64,000 bases of DNA from Microlunatus panaciterrae (GTDB lineage: Bacteria; Actinomycetota; Actinomycetes; Propionibacteriales; Propionibacteriaceae), in assembly GCF_016907535.1 (NCBI RefSeq), contig NZ_JAFBCF010000001.1:558001-622000 (forward strand). The letters run 5' to 3'. This document shows positions 35,793 through 44,344 of this stretch, piece by piece. Position 1 is the stretch's first letter; every line of letters starts with the position of its first letter. The notes beneath the pieces are model-generated. The model did no database searches, was not told where the DNA came from, and saw only the letters and a program-made list of their open reading frames with translations. Made by a program: the position numbers and the translations under genes.

Positions 35793-37103
35793 ATGCCTGC
35801 GATCGCTCTGGTTGGAGCCCAGTGGGGCGACGAGGGCAAGGGAAAGGCCACCGACATCCTCGGTGGCCGGGTGGACTACGTCGTCAAGCCGAACGGCGGC
35901 AACAACGCCGGCCACACGGTCGTCGTCGGCGGCGAGAAGTATGAGCTGAAGCTGCTGCCGGCGGGCATTCTCAGCCCGGGCGTGGTGCCGGTGATCGGCA
36001 ACGGCGTCGTCGTGAACCTCGACGCCCTGTTCGCCGAGCTGGACGGACTGGCAGCGCGAGGGGTCGATGTGTCCCGGCTGGTGGTGTCGGCCGGGGCGCA
36101 TCTGGTGGCTCCGTACCACCAGGCACTGGACAAGGTCGTCGAGCGGTTCCTCGGCAAGCGGGCGATCGGCACCACCGGTCGCGGGATCGGGCCGGCCTAC
36201 GCCGACAAGGTCGCCCGGGTCGGCATCCGGGTCCAGGACCTCTTCGACGAGCCGGTACTCCGGCGGAAGGTCTCCTCGGCGCTGGCTTCCAAGAACGAGA
36301 TCCTGGCCAAGATCTACAACGGGCGCGAGATCGCGACCGACGACATCGTGAACCATCTCCTCTCCTTCGCCGACCGGTTGCGCCCGATGGTCGCGGACAC
36401 GTCCAGGCTGCTGAACCGCGCGCTGGACGCAGGTCAGACAGTGCTGATGGAGGGCGGCCAGGCAACCCTGCTCGATGTCGACCATGGCACCTACCCGTTC
36501 GTCACGTCCTCCAACCCAACCGCCGGCGGGGCGTGCATCGGCGCCGGCATCGGGCCGACCAGGATCACCAGCACGCTGGGCATCGTCAAGGCCTACACCA
36601 CCCGGGTCGGTGCCGGCCCGTTCCCGACCGAGCTCTCCGACGGGTGGGGCGAGTATCTGCAGCGGACCGGCGGCGAGGTCGGCGTCAACACCGGCCGGGT
36701 GCGCCGCTGCGGCTGGTACGACGCGGTGCTGGCCGCCTACTCCGCGCGCGTCAACGGCTTCACCGACTACTTCCTCACCAAGCTCGACGTACTGACCGGG
36801 ATCGAACGGATCCCCGTCTGTGTGGCGTACGAGATCGACGGGGTGCGGCACGACGTCATGCCGTTCAGCCAGTCCGACTTCCACCACGCCCGGCCGATCT
36901 ATGAGCTGCTTCCAGGCTGGCAGCAGGACATCACCGGATGCCGCAGCTTCAAGGAGCTGCCGGTGGCCGCGCAGGACTACGTGCTGCGGCTGGAGGAGCT
37001 GGCGGGCTGTCGGATCAGCTATGTCGGGGTCGGGCCCGGCCGGGACCAGAACATCGTGCGACACGACATCATCCGGTCGAGCGACACCACTCCAGCAGCT
37101 TGA
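35793..37103 (+). CDS. purA: Adenylosuccinate synthetase
   Basis: A 436-residue enzyme joining IMP and aspartate with GTP, the first step from IMP to AMP. The GTP loop [16 protein letters not shown], the substrate-binding NNAGHTV, the [14 protein letters not shown] segment, [20 protein letters not shown] and the C-terminal [12 protein letters not shown] are all intact. ATG 35793 lies 32 bp after the aceE stop, with GAGAGGCAACC as ribosome-binding site; co-transcription with aceE is possible. The 3' end overlaps the convergent PHP gene by 35 bp. Confidence 0.97.
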   Translation: MPAIALVGAQWGDEGKGKATDILGGRVDYVVKPNGGNNAGHTVVVGGEKYELKLLPAGILSPGVVPVIGNGVVVNLDALFAELDGLAARGVDVSRLVVSAGAHLVAPYHQALDKVVERFLGKRAIGTTGRGIGPAYADKVARVGIRVQDLFDEPVLRRKVSSALASKNEILAKIYNGREIATDDIVNHLLSFADRLRPMVADTSRLLNRALDAGQTVLMEGGQATLLDVDHGTYPFVTSSNPTAGGACIGAGIGPTRITSTLGIVKAYTTRVGAGPFPTELSDGWGEYLQRTGGEVGVNTGRVRRCGWYDAVLAAYSARVNGFTDYFLTKLDVLTGIERIPVCVAYEIDGVRHDVMPFSQSDFHHARPIYELLPGWQQDITGCRSFKELPVAAQDYVLRLEELAGCRISYVGVGPGRDQNIVRHDIIRSSDTTPAA

Positions 37104-38085
37104 CCACCGGCCAGGTGTTGATCACCCGTTCCGGGTCGATCCCCAACCGCTCGGCCCGTTCACAGCCGTAGCTCAAGAACTCCAGCTGCCCTGGCGCGTG
37201 GGCGTCGGTGTCGATCGAGAACAGGCAACCCATGTCGGCCGCCAGCTTGATCAGCTCCGACGGCGGGTCCCGCCGTTCGGGTCGCGAGTTGATCTCCACC
37301 GCGACGTTGAACTGCCGGCAGGCCTCGAACACCACCTCGGCGTCGAACACCGACTCGGGTCGGGTGCCGCGATCCCCTTCCACCAGCCGGCCGGTGCAGT
37401 GCCCGAGGATGTTGGTCCGCGGGTTGGCGATCGCGTTGACCATCCGGTAGGTCATCGACTCCGAGTCCGAGCGCAGTTTGGAGTGCACGCTGGAGACGAC
37501 GACGTCGAGCTCGGCCAGCAGGCTGTCCTCCTGGTCCAGGCTGCCGTCGTCGAGGATGTCCACTTCGATCCCTTGCAGGACCCGGAAGTCGGTCATCGCC
37601 TCGTTCAGGTCGCGAACCACCTGGATCTGCTCGCGCAACCGGTCAGCGCTCAGCCCCCGAGCCACCTTCAGCCGCGGCGAGTGGTCGGTGATCGCACAAT
37701 AGCTGTGCCCCAATGACTGGGCGGTGATCATCATCTCCTCCAGCGGGCTGCCACCGTCGGACCAGGTGGAGTGACAGTGCAGGTCGCCCTTCAGCGCGGC
37801 GCGCATGTCCAGCCCTCCCTCGGTCAGCGGTGCGCGCTGGTCGCGCAGCTTCTGCAGAGCCTCGGGCACCTTGCCCTGCAGCGCCTCGCTGATCACTGTC
37901 GCCGTCTTCGGCCCGATACCGGGCACGGTGCCCCAGCTCCGCTCCCGCTGATGATCACTGACCTGCTGGTCGGTCAGCCCTTCCACGACGTCCGCCGCCT
38001 GCCGGTAGGCCCGCACCCGGTAGGTGTCGGCACGCGACCTCTCCAGCAGGAAGCCGATCTCTCGCAACGCGCTGACGGGGTTCAT
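37069..38085 (-). CDS. PHP domain protein with N-terminal helix-hairpin-helix region
   Basis: A 338-residue protein. Residues ~1-90 are PolX-like helices with a helix-hairpin-helix ([20 protein letters not shown]). Residues ~98-335 are a PHP phosphoesterase domain with metal-site motifs [44 protein letters not shown] and DTDAHAP. The architecture is the two ends of a family X polymerase without the polymerase core. Its activity is probably phosphatase or nuclease, unproven. The ATG overlaps the pirin stop as TGATG (38083-38087), so the two are coupled. It overlaps the end of convergent purA by 35 bp. Confidence 0.87.
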   Translation of the reverse strand: MNPVSALREIGFLLERSRADTYRVRAYRQAADVVEGLTDQQVSDHQRERSWGTVPGIGPKTATVISEALQGKVPEALQKLRDQRAPLTEGGLDMRAALKGDLHCHSTWSDGGSPLEEMMITAQSLGHSYCAITDHSPRLKVARGLSADRLREQIQVVRDLNEAMTDFRVLQGIEVDILDDGSLDQEDSLLAELDVVVSSVHSKLRSDSESMTYRMVNAIANPRTNILGHCTGRLVEGDRGTRPESVFDAEVVFEACRQFNVAVEINSRPERRDPPSELIKLAADMGCLFSIDTDAHAPGQLEFLSYGCERAERLGIDPERVINTWPVVKLLEWCRSTG

Positions 38086-39071
38086 CAGTGCGGTCCGCGG
38101 TCGTCGGGATGGTGCCGGCGCTGCCGCGGTTTCAGAGTCACGGTCGGTAGCGGCGGCGCCTCCATCACCTTCTCGTCGGGGCTGACCACCGGAGCGAACC
38201 GCGCATCCCGGCGCAGCCACGCCTCGCGATACTCGACGATCTCGTCGTGGCTTCGGCCGATGAAGTTCCACCACATCACGATGTCCTCGGCGAACGGGAG
38301 GCCACCCAGCAGCACCACCCGGGCCCCGTCCACGCTCGCCAGCCTGACCGTCTGCCGGCCGGTGCCGAGGTAGACCAGCTGGTCGGTCCCGGCAGTGGTG
38401 GACTCGACCTGCAGGACGCCACCCGCCACGAAGAGGCCGTACTCCCACTCGCGATCGACCTGCAAGGCGACCTCTGCCCCTGCCGCCACGCTCAGGTCTG
38501 CCCCGGTCAGCGGCGTCTGACCCGCGGCCGGCGAGCGGACCCCGTCGAGCTCGCCGAGCAGCACCTTGCCGGCCACGCCCGGGCGGGTCAGGTCCGGCAG
38601 GTCGTGGTAGCTGGTGAACTGCGGGGCCATCTGTCGGTCGGCCGCCGGCAACGCCACCCACAGCTGCACCCCGTGCATCGTCGGCGGCTTGTCCGGCAGC
38701 GACATCTCCGAGTGGACGATGCCCCTACCCGCAGTCATGATGTTCAGTTCGCCTGGGCGGACCATCGCCTGCGACCCCAGTCCGTCGCGGTGCTCGATCT
38801 CCCCCTCGAACAGCCAGCTGACTGTCTGCAGCCCGGTGTGGGGATGCGGCCACACCTGCATCCCCGGCGAGCTGCTGACGTCCTCGGGTCCGTAGTGGTC
38901 GAGGAAGCACCAGGCGCCGATCATCCGGATCTCCCGATCGGGCAACGCCCTGCGCACCTCGGTCGTCTTGCCCAGCCACACCTTGCGGGCGCTGAGCAGC
39001 AGCTCCTCCGGCCCGGCGGCACCGCAGGAGTGGCACTCCTGCTCCGTCGGCCTGGTGTCCAGATCGCTCAC
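38085..39071 (-). CDS. Pirin family cupin protein
   Basis: A 328-residue bicupin of the pirin family. The N-terminal cupin carries the iron ligands in HPHTGLQTVSWLFEGEIEHRDG-type sequence (H-x-H, then H), with the fourth ligand expected in RGIVHSEM. Pirins act as metal-dependent quercetinases or redox-sensing partner proteins, and which applies here is unknown. It starts at GTG 39071. A C-H-x-C-like Cys pair (ECHSCGAAG) close to the N-terminus is unusual. The stop overlaps the ATG of the PHP gene (TGATG). It is divergent from fasR, with 50 bp between starts. Confidence 0.87.
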   Translation of the reverse strand: MSDLDTRPTEQECHSCGAAGPEELLLSARKVWLGKTTEVRRALPDREIRMIGAWCFLDHYGPEDVSSSPGMQVWPHPHTGLQTVSWLFEGEIEHRDGLGSQAMVRPGELNIMTAGRGIVHSEMSLPDKPPTMHGVQLWVALPAADRQMAPQFTSYHDLPDLTRPGVAGKVLLGELDGVRSPAAGQTPLTGADLSVAAGAEVALQVDREWEYGLFVAGGVLQVESTTAGTDQLVYLGTGRQTVRLASVDGARVVLLGGLPFAEDIVMWWNFIGRSHDEIVEYREAWLRRDARFAPVVSPDEKVMEAPPLPTVTLKPRQRRHHPDDRGPH

Positions 39072-39121
39072 CCGGCCAGCCTCGCACACCGCTCCAGCAG
39101 GTGTCCGACTAGGCTCGACAC

Positions 39122-40336
39122 GTGGCGGCAACCTCCAGAGGCATCACCAAGTCGCTGCTGCCGTCGGCGAAGTCGCGAGCGACGATCGCCAAACGGCTGG
39201 CCGCCGTGACCGGTGCGATGACGACCGCCACCATCGCCGAGATGGAGTCGCGGCACCCCTGGTTCTCCCAGCTCGGCGCCGAACCGCGTTCGTGGATCAC
39301 CCTGGTCGCCCGGGCCGGCATCGACGGCTTCGTCCGGTGGTTCTCCGACCCGGACCCGGACGGGCCATCGACGTCGGAGGTATTCGGCTCAGCGCCACGC
39401 GAAATGGCGCGCAAGATCTCGCTCTCGCAGACGGTCGAGCTGGTCCGGACCACGATCGAGGTGGTGGAGAGCCAGATCGACGAGGTGATGCCGAAGGGCG
39501 ACCGGCCGATCCTGCATGCGGCCATCGACCAGTACAGCCGGGAGGTCGCCTTCGCCGCCGCCGAGATCTATGCCCGCGCCGCCGAGCTGCGAGGCTCCTG
39601 GGACGCTCGGCTTGAGGCGCTCGTGGTCGACGCCGTGCTCCGCGGCGAGACCGACGAGACCGTCCTGTCCCGTGCCTCGACGCTGGGTTGGCGCTCCACC
39701 TCCGCCGTCGTCGTGGTGGTCGGCACCGCACCGGAGGCGGACCAGGCGCATGCACTCGAGACCATCCGGGCCATCGCCGCCCGGGCCAAGGTCGACGTCC
39801 TCGGAGCCGTCCAGGGCGATCGGATGGTGGTCGTCCTGGGCGGTCCGACCCTCGCCGACGCGCAGGAGGCGGTGGCCGTGGTGGCGGGCTTCAGCACCCA
39901 GTTCGGGCCGGGCCCGGTCGTTGTCGGGCCGCCGGTGGAGCATCTGATGGAGGCGGCCACCAGCACTCGCGCCGCCCTCTCCGGGTTCCGGGCGGCGACC
40001 GCCTGGCCGGAGGCGCCGCGCCCGGTCGGGTCGGACGACCTGTTGCCGGAACGGGCCCTTTCCGGTGATGGACACGCCCGCCGCACGCTGGCCCGGGACA
40101 TCTACGACCCGTTGGTGGCCGCCGGCAGCGGGCTGCTGGAGACCCTGGTGACGTTCATCGACCAGGGATCCTCGGTGGAAGCCGCCTCCCGAGCCCTGTT
40201 CGTGCACGCCAACACCGTCCGTTACCGGCTGCGCCGCATCCACGAGGTGACCGGCTACAGCCCGACCGACCCTCGCGACGTGTACGCCCTGCGGCTGGCT
40301 CTCACCCTGGGCCGACTGATCCGACCCACTTTGTAG
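39122..40336 (+). CDS. fasR: PucR-family regulator of fatty acid synthesis (FasR/MabR-like)
   Basis: A 404-residue regulator. The C-terminal PucR-type helix-turn-helix (EAASRALFVHANTVRYRLRRI, then GYSPTDPRDVYALRLALTL) is clear. The N-terminal and central parts have no DNA-binding motif and presumably sense acyl-CoA/ACP intermediates. Position immediately before fabD-fabH-acpP-fabF matches FasR of Streptomyces and MabR of mycobacteria, regulators of the same operon; the symbol rests on this synteny. The start is GTG 39122. Its stop codon lies inside a palindrome (40331-40347) that precedes fabD. Confidence 0.88.
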   Translation: MAATSRGITKSLLPSAKSRATIAKRLAAVTGAMTTATIAEMESRHPWFSQLGAEPRSWITLVARAGIDGFVRWFSDPDPDGPSTSEVFGSAPREMARKISLSQTVELVRTTIEVVESQIDEVMPKGDRPILHAAIDQYSREVAFAAAEIYARAAELRGSWDARLEALVVDAVLRGETDETVLSRASTLGWRSTSAVVVVVGTAPEADQAHALETIRAIAARAKVDVLGAVQGDRMVVVLGGPTLADAQEAVAVVAGFSTQFGPGPVVVGPPVEHLMEAATSTRAALSGFRAATAWPEAPRPVGSDDLLPERALSGDGHARRTLARDIYDPLVAAGSGLLETLVTFIDQGSSVEAASRALFVHANTVRYRLRRIHEVTGYSPTDPRDVYALRLALTLGRLIRPTL

Positions 40337-40347
40337 GGTTCCTACAA
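40331..40347. promoter_or_regulatory. Palindrome upstream of fabD, candidate FasR/MabR operator
   Basis: TTGTAGG-GTT-CCTACAA is a perfect 7-bp inverted repeat that includes the fasR stop codon and lies 68 bp before the fabD start. It can also be read as TTTGT-N9-ACAA, the kind of spacing I recall for MabR sites. A terminator is less likely: the arms are short and no U-tract follows. Confidence 0.5.
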
Positions 40348-40414
40348 CTCGACGTCGAGAGATTCGTCGTGTCCCTCCGCGACTTCTGGGTCCACATCAC
40401 GAAAGAGTAAAGGC

Positions 40415-41632
40415 GTGCTCGCCATTGTCGCGCCCGGTCAGGGCGCCCAGACCCCCGGCTTCCTCGCTCCCTGGATCTCGGAGCCCACGTTCGCCGAACG
40501 TCTGAGCTGGCTGTCGGCAGTGAGCGGCCTGGACCTGACCCACTACGGCACCGAGGCCGACGCCGAGACCATCCGCGACACCGCCATCGCGCAGCCGTTG
40601 CTGGTCGCCGCGGGCCTGCTGGCGGCGCTGGAGCTGTTCCCGCACCCCGCCGACGCCTTCCCCTTCATCGGCGTGGCCGCCGGCCACTCGGTCGGCGAGA
40701 TCACCGCCGCAGCGGGTGTCGGCGTGCTGTCGGCCGAGCAGGCAATGGTCTTCGTCCGCGAACGCGGTCGCGCCATGGCCGCGGCCAGCGCCGTCACGCC
40801 GACCTCGATGACCGCTGTCATCGGCGGCAACCCGGAGGAGGTGCTGGCAGCGATCGAGGCCCACGGCCTGACCGCCGCCAACAACAACGGCATCGGGCAG
40901 ATCGTCGCCGCCGGCACCAAGGAGCAGCTGGCGGCCTTCGCCCAGCAGCCGCCCGCACGAGCGCGGCTGATCGAGCTGAGCGTGGCCGGCGCCTTCCACA
41001 CCGTGCACATGCAGCCGGCCGTCGCCGAGCTCAGCCGGCTCGCCCGGGCGATCAGCACCCACGACCCGCGCACCCGGCTGCTGTCCAACGCCGACGGTCA
41101 GGTCGTGCACGACGGGCAGCAGGTGCTCAAGCGCATCGTCGGCCAGGTGGCCTCTCCGGTCCGCTGGGACCTGTGCATGGCCGCGATGGCCGACCTCGGT
41201 GTCACCGGCCTGCTGGAGATGCCGCCGGCCGGCACCCTGACCGGAATCGCCAAACGCAACCTGAAGGGTGTCGAGCTGTTCGCACTGAACACCCCGGACC
41301 AGCTCCAGGAGGCGATGGACTTCGTCCGCAAGCACGGCGGCTCCGCCTCGTCCTCGCCGATCGCCGGCAACCCGACCTGGCGGCTGGTCGTCTCCCCGGG
41401 CAAGGGCCAGTTCACCCGCACCGAGGACATCGAGGCCGATACGGTGCTGCCCAGCTACAGCACAGTGGGCATGGTGAAGAACCTGCGTGACGAGATCCCG
41501 GTCAGCGCCCCGCACGGCGGCATCGTGGTCGAGTGGCTGGTCGAGAACGGCGACCCGGTCTCCCCCGGGCAGCCGCTGCTGCGGTTGCATCCCATCATCG
41601 AGAGCTCCGACGCCACCGAGGTCACCCGATGA
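40415..41632 (+). CDS. fabD: Malonyl-CoA:ACP transacylase with extra C-terminal biotinyl/lipoyl-like domain
   Basis: A 405-residue protein. Residues ~1-315 are a complete malonyl transferase: Ser92 in AAGHSVGE, His195 in AGAFHTVHM, and the oxyanion region GQGAQ at the start. It loads malonyl groups onto ACP. Usual FabD proteins stop near 310 residues; here ~80 more follow a Ser-rich linker (GGSASSSP). This part (MVKNLRDEIPVSAP, then GGIVVEWLVENGDPVSPGQP) has the pattern of a biotin/lipoate-carrier domain, but Asn stands where the modified Lys should be. It is therefore probably a structural or docking module. The GTG at 40415 starts MLAIVAPGQG. The stop overlaps fabH (ATGA). Confidence 0.93.
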   Translation: MLAIVAPGQGAQTPGFLAPWISEPTFAERLSWLSAVSGLDLTHYGTEADAETIRDTAIAQPLLVAAGLLAALELFPHPADAFPFIGVAAGHSVGEITAAAGVGVLSAEQAMVFVRERGRAMAAASAVTPTSMTAVIGGNPEEVLAAIEAHGLTAANNNGIGQIVAAGTKEQLAAFAQQPPARARLIELSVAGAFHTVHMQPAVAELSRLARAISTHDPRTRLLSNADGQVVHDGQQVLKRIVGQVASPVRWDLCMAAMADLGVTGLLEMPPAGTLTGIAKRNLKGVELFALNTPDQLQEAMDFVRKHGGSASSSPIAGNPTWRLVVSPGKGQFTRTEDIEADTVLPSYSTVGMVKNLRDEIPVSAPHGGIVVEWLVENGDPVSPGQPLLRLHPIIESSDATEVTR

Positions 41633-42627
41633 CCTTGGCCATCTCCACCGGGGCACCGTTCTCGGCCGTTCTGGGGATCGGCGGCTACCGGCCGCGGCGG
41701 GTGGTGGACAACGCCGAGATCTGCACCCTGATCGACTCCTCCGACGAGTGGATCCAGACCCGTTCCGGGATCAGGGAGCGTCGCTGGGCCGGCGACGACG
41801 AGACGGTCCAGATGATGTCGGTGGCCGCCGCCCGGAAGGCGATCGACCGCTCCGGTGTCGACGCAGCCCGGATCGACGCGGTGATCGTCGCCACCGTGAC
41901 GCACCTGTACCAGACGCCGGCGATCGCGACTGCTATCGCCGCCGAGGTGGGTGCCGTCGGCGCCGCCGCCTTCGACGTCTCCGCGGCCTGCGCCGGATTC
42001 TGCTACGGACTGGCGATGGCGGACTCGTTCGTCCGGACCGGCACCGCCGGCCACGTGCTGGTGATCGGGGTCGAACGGCTCAGCGACCTGACCAACCGGG
42101 AGGACCGCTCGACCGCGTTCCTGTTCGCCGACGGCGCTGGCGCTGCCGTGGTGGGACCCAGCGACCAGCCCGGCATCGGCCCGGTCGTCTGGGGTTCCGA
42201 CGGCGACCAGGCCGGCCTGATCACCCAGACCGAGTCCTGGGACGCGGCCATGGAGGCGGAGACACCGCACTGGCCGACGCTGCGGATGGACGGCAACCCG
42301 GTGTTCAAGTGGGCCTCGTACACGATGGCCAAGGCGGCCGCGGAGGCCCTGAGCCGGGCCGGCCTGCGACCGGAGGACCTTGACGTGTTCGTCCCGCACC
42401 AGGCCAACATGCGGATCACCGACGCCATGTTCCGGGCCCTGAAGCTGCCGTCCGACGTGGTCATCGCCCGTGACATCCAGGTCCAGGGCAACACCTCAGC
42501 TGCTTCCATCCCCCTGGCCATCGAGGCACTGCTCGAGTCCGGTGAGGCCAAGACCGGCCAGACCGCACTGATCATCGGCTTCGGCGCCGGACTCGTCTAT
42601 GCCGGACAGGTGATCGTCCTCCCCTAG
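41629..42627 (+). CDS. fabH: Beta-ketoacyl-ACP synthase III
   Basis: A 332-residue initiating condensing enzyme joining an acyl-CoA starter with malonyl-ACP. The triad is complete: Cys in SAACAGF, His in PHQANMRI, Asn in GNTSAASIP. The Arg-rich CoA entrance (RSGIRERRWA) is present. In actinomycetes FabH often prefers branched starters, which would suit anteiso/iso fatty acids, but specificity cannot be read here. ATG 41629 overlaps the fabD stop by four bases, so translation is coupled. Confidence 0.96.
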   Translation: MTLAISTGAPFSAVLGIGGYRPRRVVDNAEICTLIDSSDEWIQTRSGIRERRWAGDDETVQMMSVAAARKAIDRSGVDAARIDAVIVATVTHLYQTPAIATAIAAEVGAVGAAAFDVSAACAGFCYGLAMADSFVRTGTAGHVLVIGVERLSDLTNREDRSTAFLFADGAGAAVVGPSDQPGIGPVVWGSDGDQAGLITQTESWDAAMEAETPHWPTLRMDGNPVFKWASYTMAKAAAEALSRAGLRPEDLDVFVPHQANMRITDAMFRALKLPSDVVIARDIQVQGNTSAASIPLAIEALLESGEAKTGQTALIIGFGAGLVYAGQVIVLP

Positions 42628-42711
42628 TTCTCTGGGCCGATGGCCCAGACTGAGCCGTAGCTCGTACGGACAACCGCACAGCAAGACCGACCAGAAGAAG
42701 GAGTTCCATCC

Positions 42712-42957
42712 ATGGCCACCACTGAAGAGATCCGCGCGGACCTCGCCGAGATCGTCAACGAGGTCGCGGGGGTGCCCGCCGATGACGTCCAGCTCGACAA
42801 GTCCTTCACCGACGACCTCGATGTCGACTCGCTGTCGATGGTCGAGATCATCTACGCGGCGGAGGAGAAGTTCTCGGTGAGCATCCCCGACGAGGAGGCG
42901 AAGAACCTCAAGACCGTCGGTGACGCCGTCGCCTACATCGAGCGTGCAGCTTCCTGA
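42712..42957 (+). CDS. acpP: Acyl carrier protein
   Basis: An 81-residue ACP, strongly acidic, with the phosphopantetheine Ser in DVDSLSMVE (D-S-L motif). It carries growing acyl chains for the type II synthase. ATG 42712 lies behind AAGAAGGAG, the strongest ribosome-binding site in this operon, as suits an abundant protein. An 84-bp leader separates it from fabH, and a large hairpin follows before fabF. Confidence 0.97.
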   Translation: MATTEEIRADLAEIVNEVAGVPADDVQLDKSFTDDLDVDSLSMVEIIYAAEEKFSVSIPDEEAKNLKTVGDAVAYIERAAS

Positions 42958-42993
42958 TCTCGCAGGCGTGGTCGACCACCCGTCGACCACCCC

Positions 42994-43036
42994 GGGGTCG
43001 GGGGCGTCGGTCCATCCGACGACCGCCCCCGACCCC
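42994..43036 (+). terminator. Strong intercistronic hairpin between acpP and fabF
   Basis: GGGGTCGGGGGC (42994-43005) and GCCCCCGACCCC (43025-43036) pair perfectly over 12 bp. An inner 5-bp stem GTCGG/CCGAC carries a TCCAT loop, and a GACC bulge lies between the two stems. No U-tract follows. It may stabilise acpP mRNA or attenuate read-through to fabF. A separate 12-bp palindrome, GTGGTCGACCAC, lies at 42968-42979. Confidence 0.6.
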
Positions 43037-43082
43037 TCACCCTTAGTACGTCACCTACCTGAGACGTTGGAGAGCAGAAGTC

Positions 43083-44342
43083 ATGAGTCGAACCCGTGTA
43101 GTCGTCACCGGACTCGGCGCCACCACGCCGCTGGGCGGCGACGTCGCCACCACCTGGGCCGGCATGCTGGCCGGCCGGTCCGGAGTGGCGAAGATCGACG
43201 CCGACTGGGCCGCCGAGCTGCCGGTGAGGATCGCCGCGAAGGCCGCCGTCGAGCCGACCGAGGTGCTGGAGCGGGTCGAGGCACGACGGCTCGACCGGTC
43301 CGCCCAGCTGGCCGTCGTCGCGGCCATGGAGGCCTGGAAGGACGCCGGCTTCGGCCTGCGTGAGGACAACCCGGTCGATCGTCAGCGTCTCGGCGTCGCC
43401 ATCGCCTCCGGGATCGGCGGCATGCAGACGCTGCTCGGCAACTGGGACGCACTGCGCGACAAGGGACCGCGACGGGTCAGCCCGATGGCGATCCCGATGC
43501 TGATGGCCAACGCACCGGCAGCCAACGTCAGCCTGCGTCTGGGCGCCCAGGCCGGTGTCCACACACCGGTCTCGGCCTGCGCCTCGAGCAACGAGTCCAT
43601 CTCGCTCGGCCTGGACATGATCCGCCTCGGCCGGGCCGACGTGGTCGTCGTCGGTGGCACCGAGGGGGTCATCCACCCGCTGCCGCTGGCTGCCTTCGGC
43701 GCCATGCAGGCGATGAGCCGCCGCAACGACGAGCCCGAGCGGGCCTCGCGACCGTGGGACGTCGACCGCGACGGCTTCGTCCTGGCCGAGGGTTCAGCGG
43801 TCTTCGTGATCGAGACCCTGGAGCATGCGCAGGCCCGCGGGGCGCGGATCTACGGCGAGCTCGCCGGCGCCGGCATCACCGCCGACGCCCATGACATCGT
43901 CCAGCCCGACCCGAGCGGCACCAGCCAGGCGAACGCCATGGTCAAGGCGCTGCGGGAGTCCGAGCTGACGGCCGCCGACATCAGCCACGTCAACGCCCAT
44001 GCGACCTCGACGCCGCAGGGCGACGTCGCCGAGGCGGGCTCGATCCGGCAGGCGCTGGGCGAGCACACCGAGGCTGTCGTCACCTCGACCAAGTCGATGA
44101 CGGGGCACCTGCTGGGTGGCGCCGGGGCGCTCGAGTCGATGGCGACGCTGTTGGCCCTGCGCCACCGCAAGGTCCCGCCGACGATCAACCTGGACAACCC
44201 CGAGCCGGGTCTCGGCATCGACATCGCCACCTCGGTCCGTGAGCTGGGCCCCGGCGACCTGGCAGGGATGAACAACTCGTTCGGCTTCGGCGGCCACAAC
44301 GTGGCCGTCGTGTTCACCAATCAGTACCAGAACGGAGACTGA
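43083..44342 (+). CDS. fabF: Beta-ketoacyl-ACP synthase II
   Basis: A 419-residue elongating condensing enzyme. The catalytic Cys is in TPVSACASSNESI, with the two His in HVNAHATSTPQGD and FGFGGHNVAV (Cys-His-His triad); the Lys is in TKSMTGHLLGGAG. It corresponds to FabF of Streptomyces or KasA/B of mycobacteria; only one copy is present here. ATG 43083 follows GAGAGCAGAAGTC, a weak site, in contrast to the strong one of acpP. accD begins 2 bp after its stop. Confidence 0.96.
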   Translation: MSRTRVVVTGLGATTPLGGDVATTWAGMLAGRSGVAKIDADWAAELPVRIAAKAAVEPTEVLERVEARRLDRSAQLAVVAAMEAWKDAGFGLREDNPVDRQRLGVAIASGIGGMQTLLGNWDALRDKGPRRVSPMAIPMLMANAPAANVSLRLGAQAGVHTPVSACASSNESISLGLDMIRLGRADVVVVGGTEGVIHPLPLAAFGAMQAMSRRNDEPERASRPWDVDRDGFVLAEGSAVFVIETLEHAQARGARIYGELAGAGITADAHDIVQPDPSGTSQANAMVKALRESELTAADISHVNAHATSTPQGDVAEAGSIRQALGEHTEAVVTSTKSMTGHLLGGAGALESMATLLALRHRKVPPTINLDNPEPGLGIDIATSVRELGPGDLAGMNNSFGFGGHNVAVVFTNQYQNGD

Positions 44343-44344
44343 TC

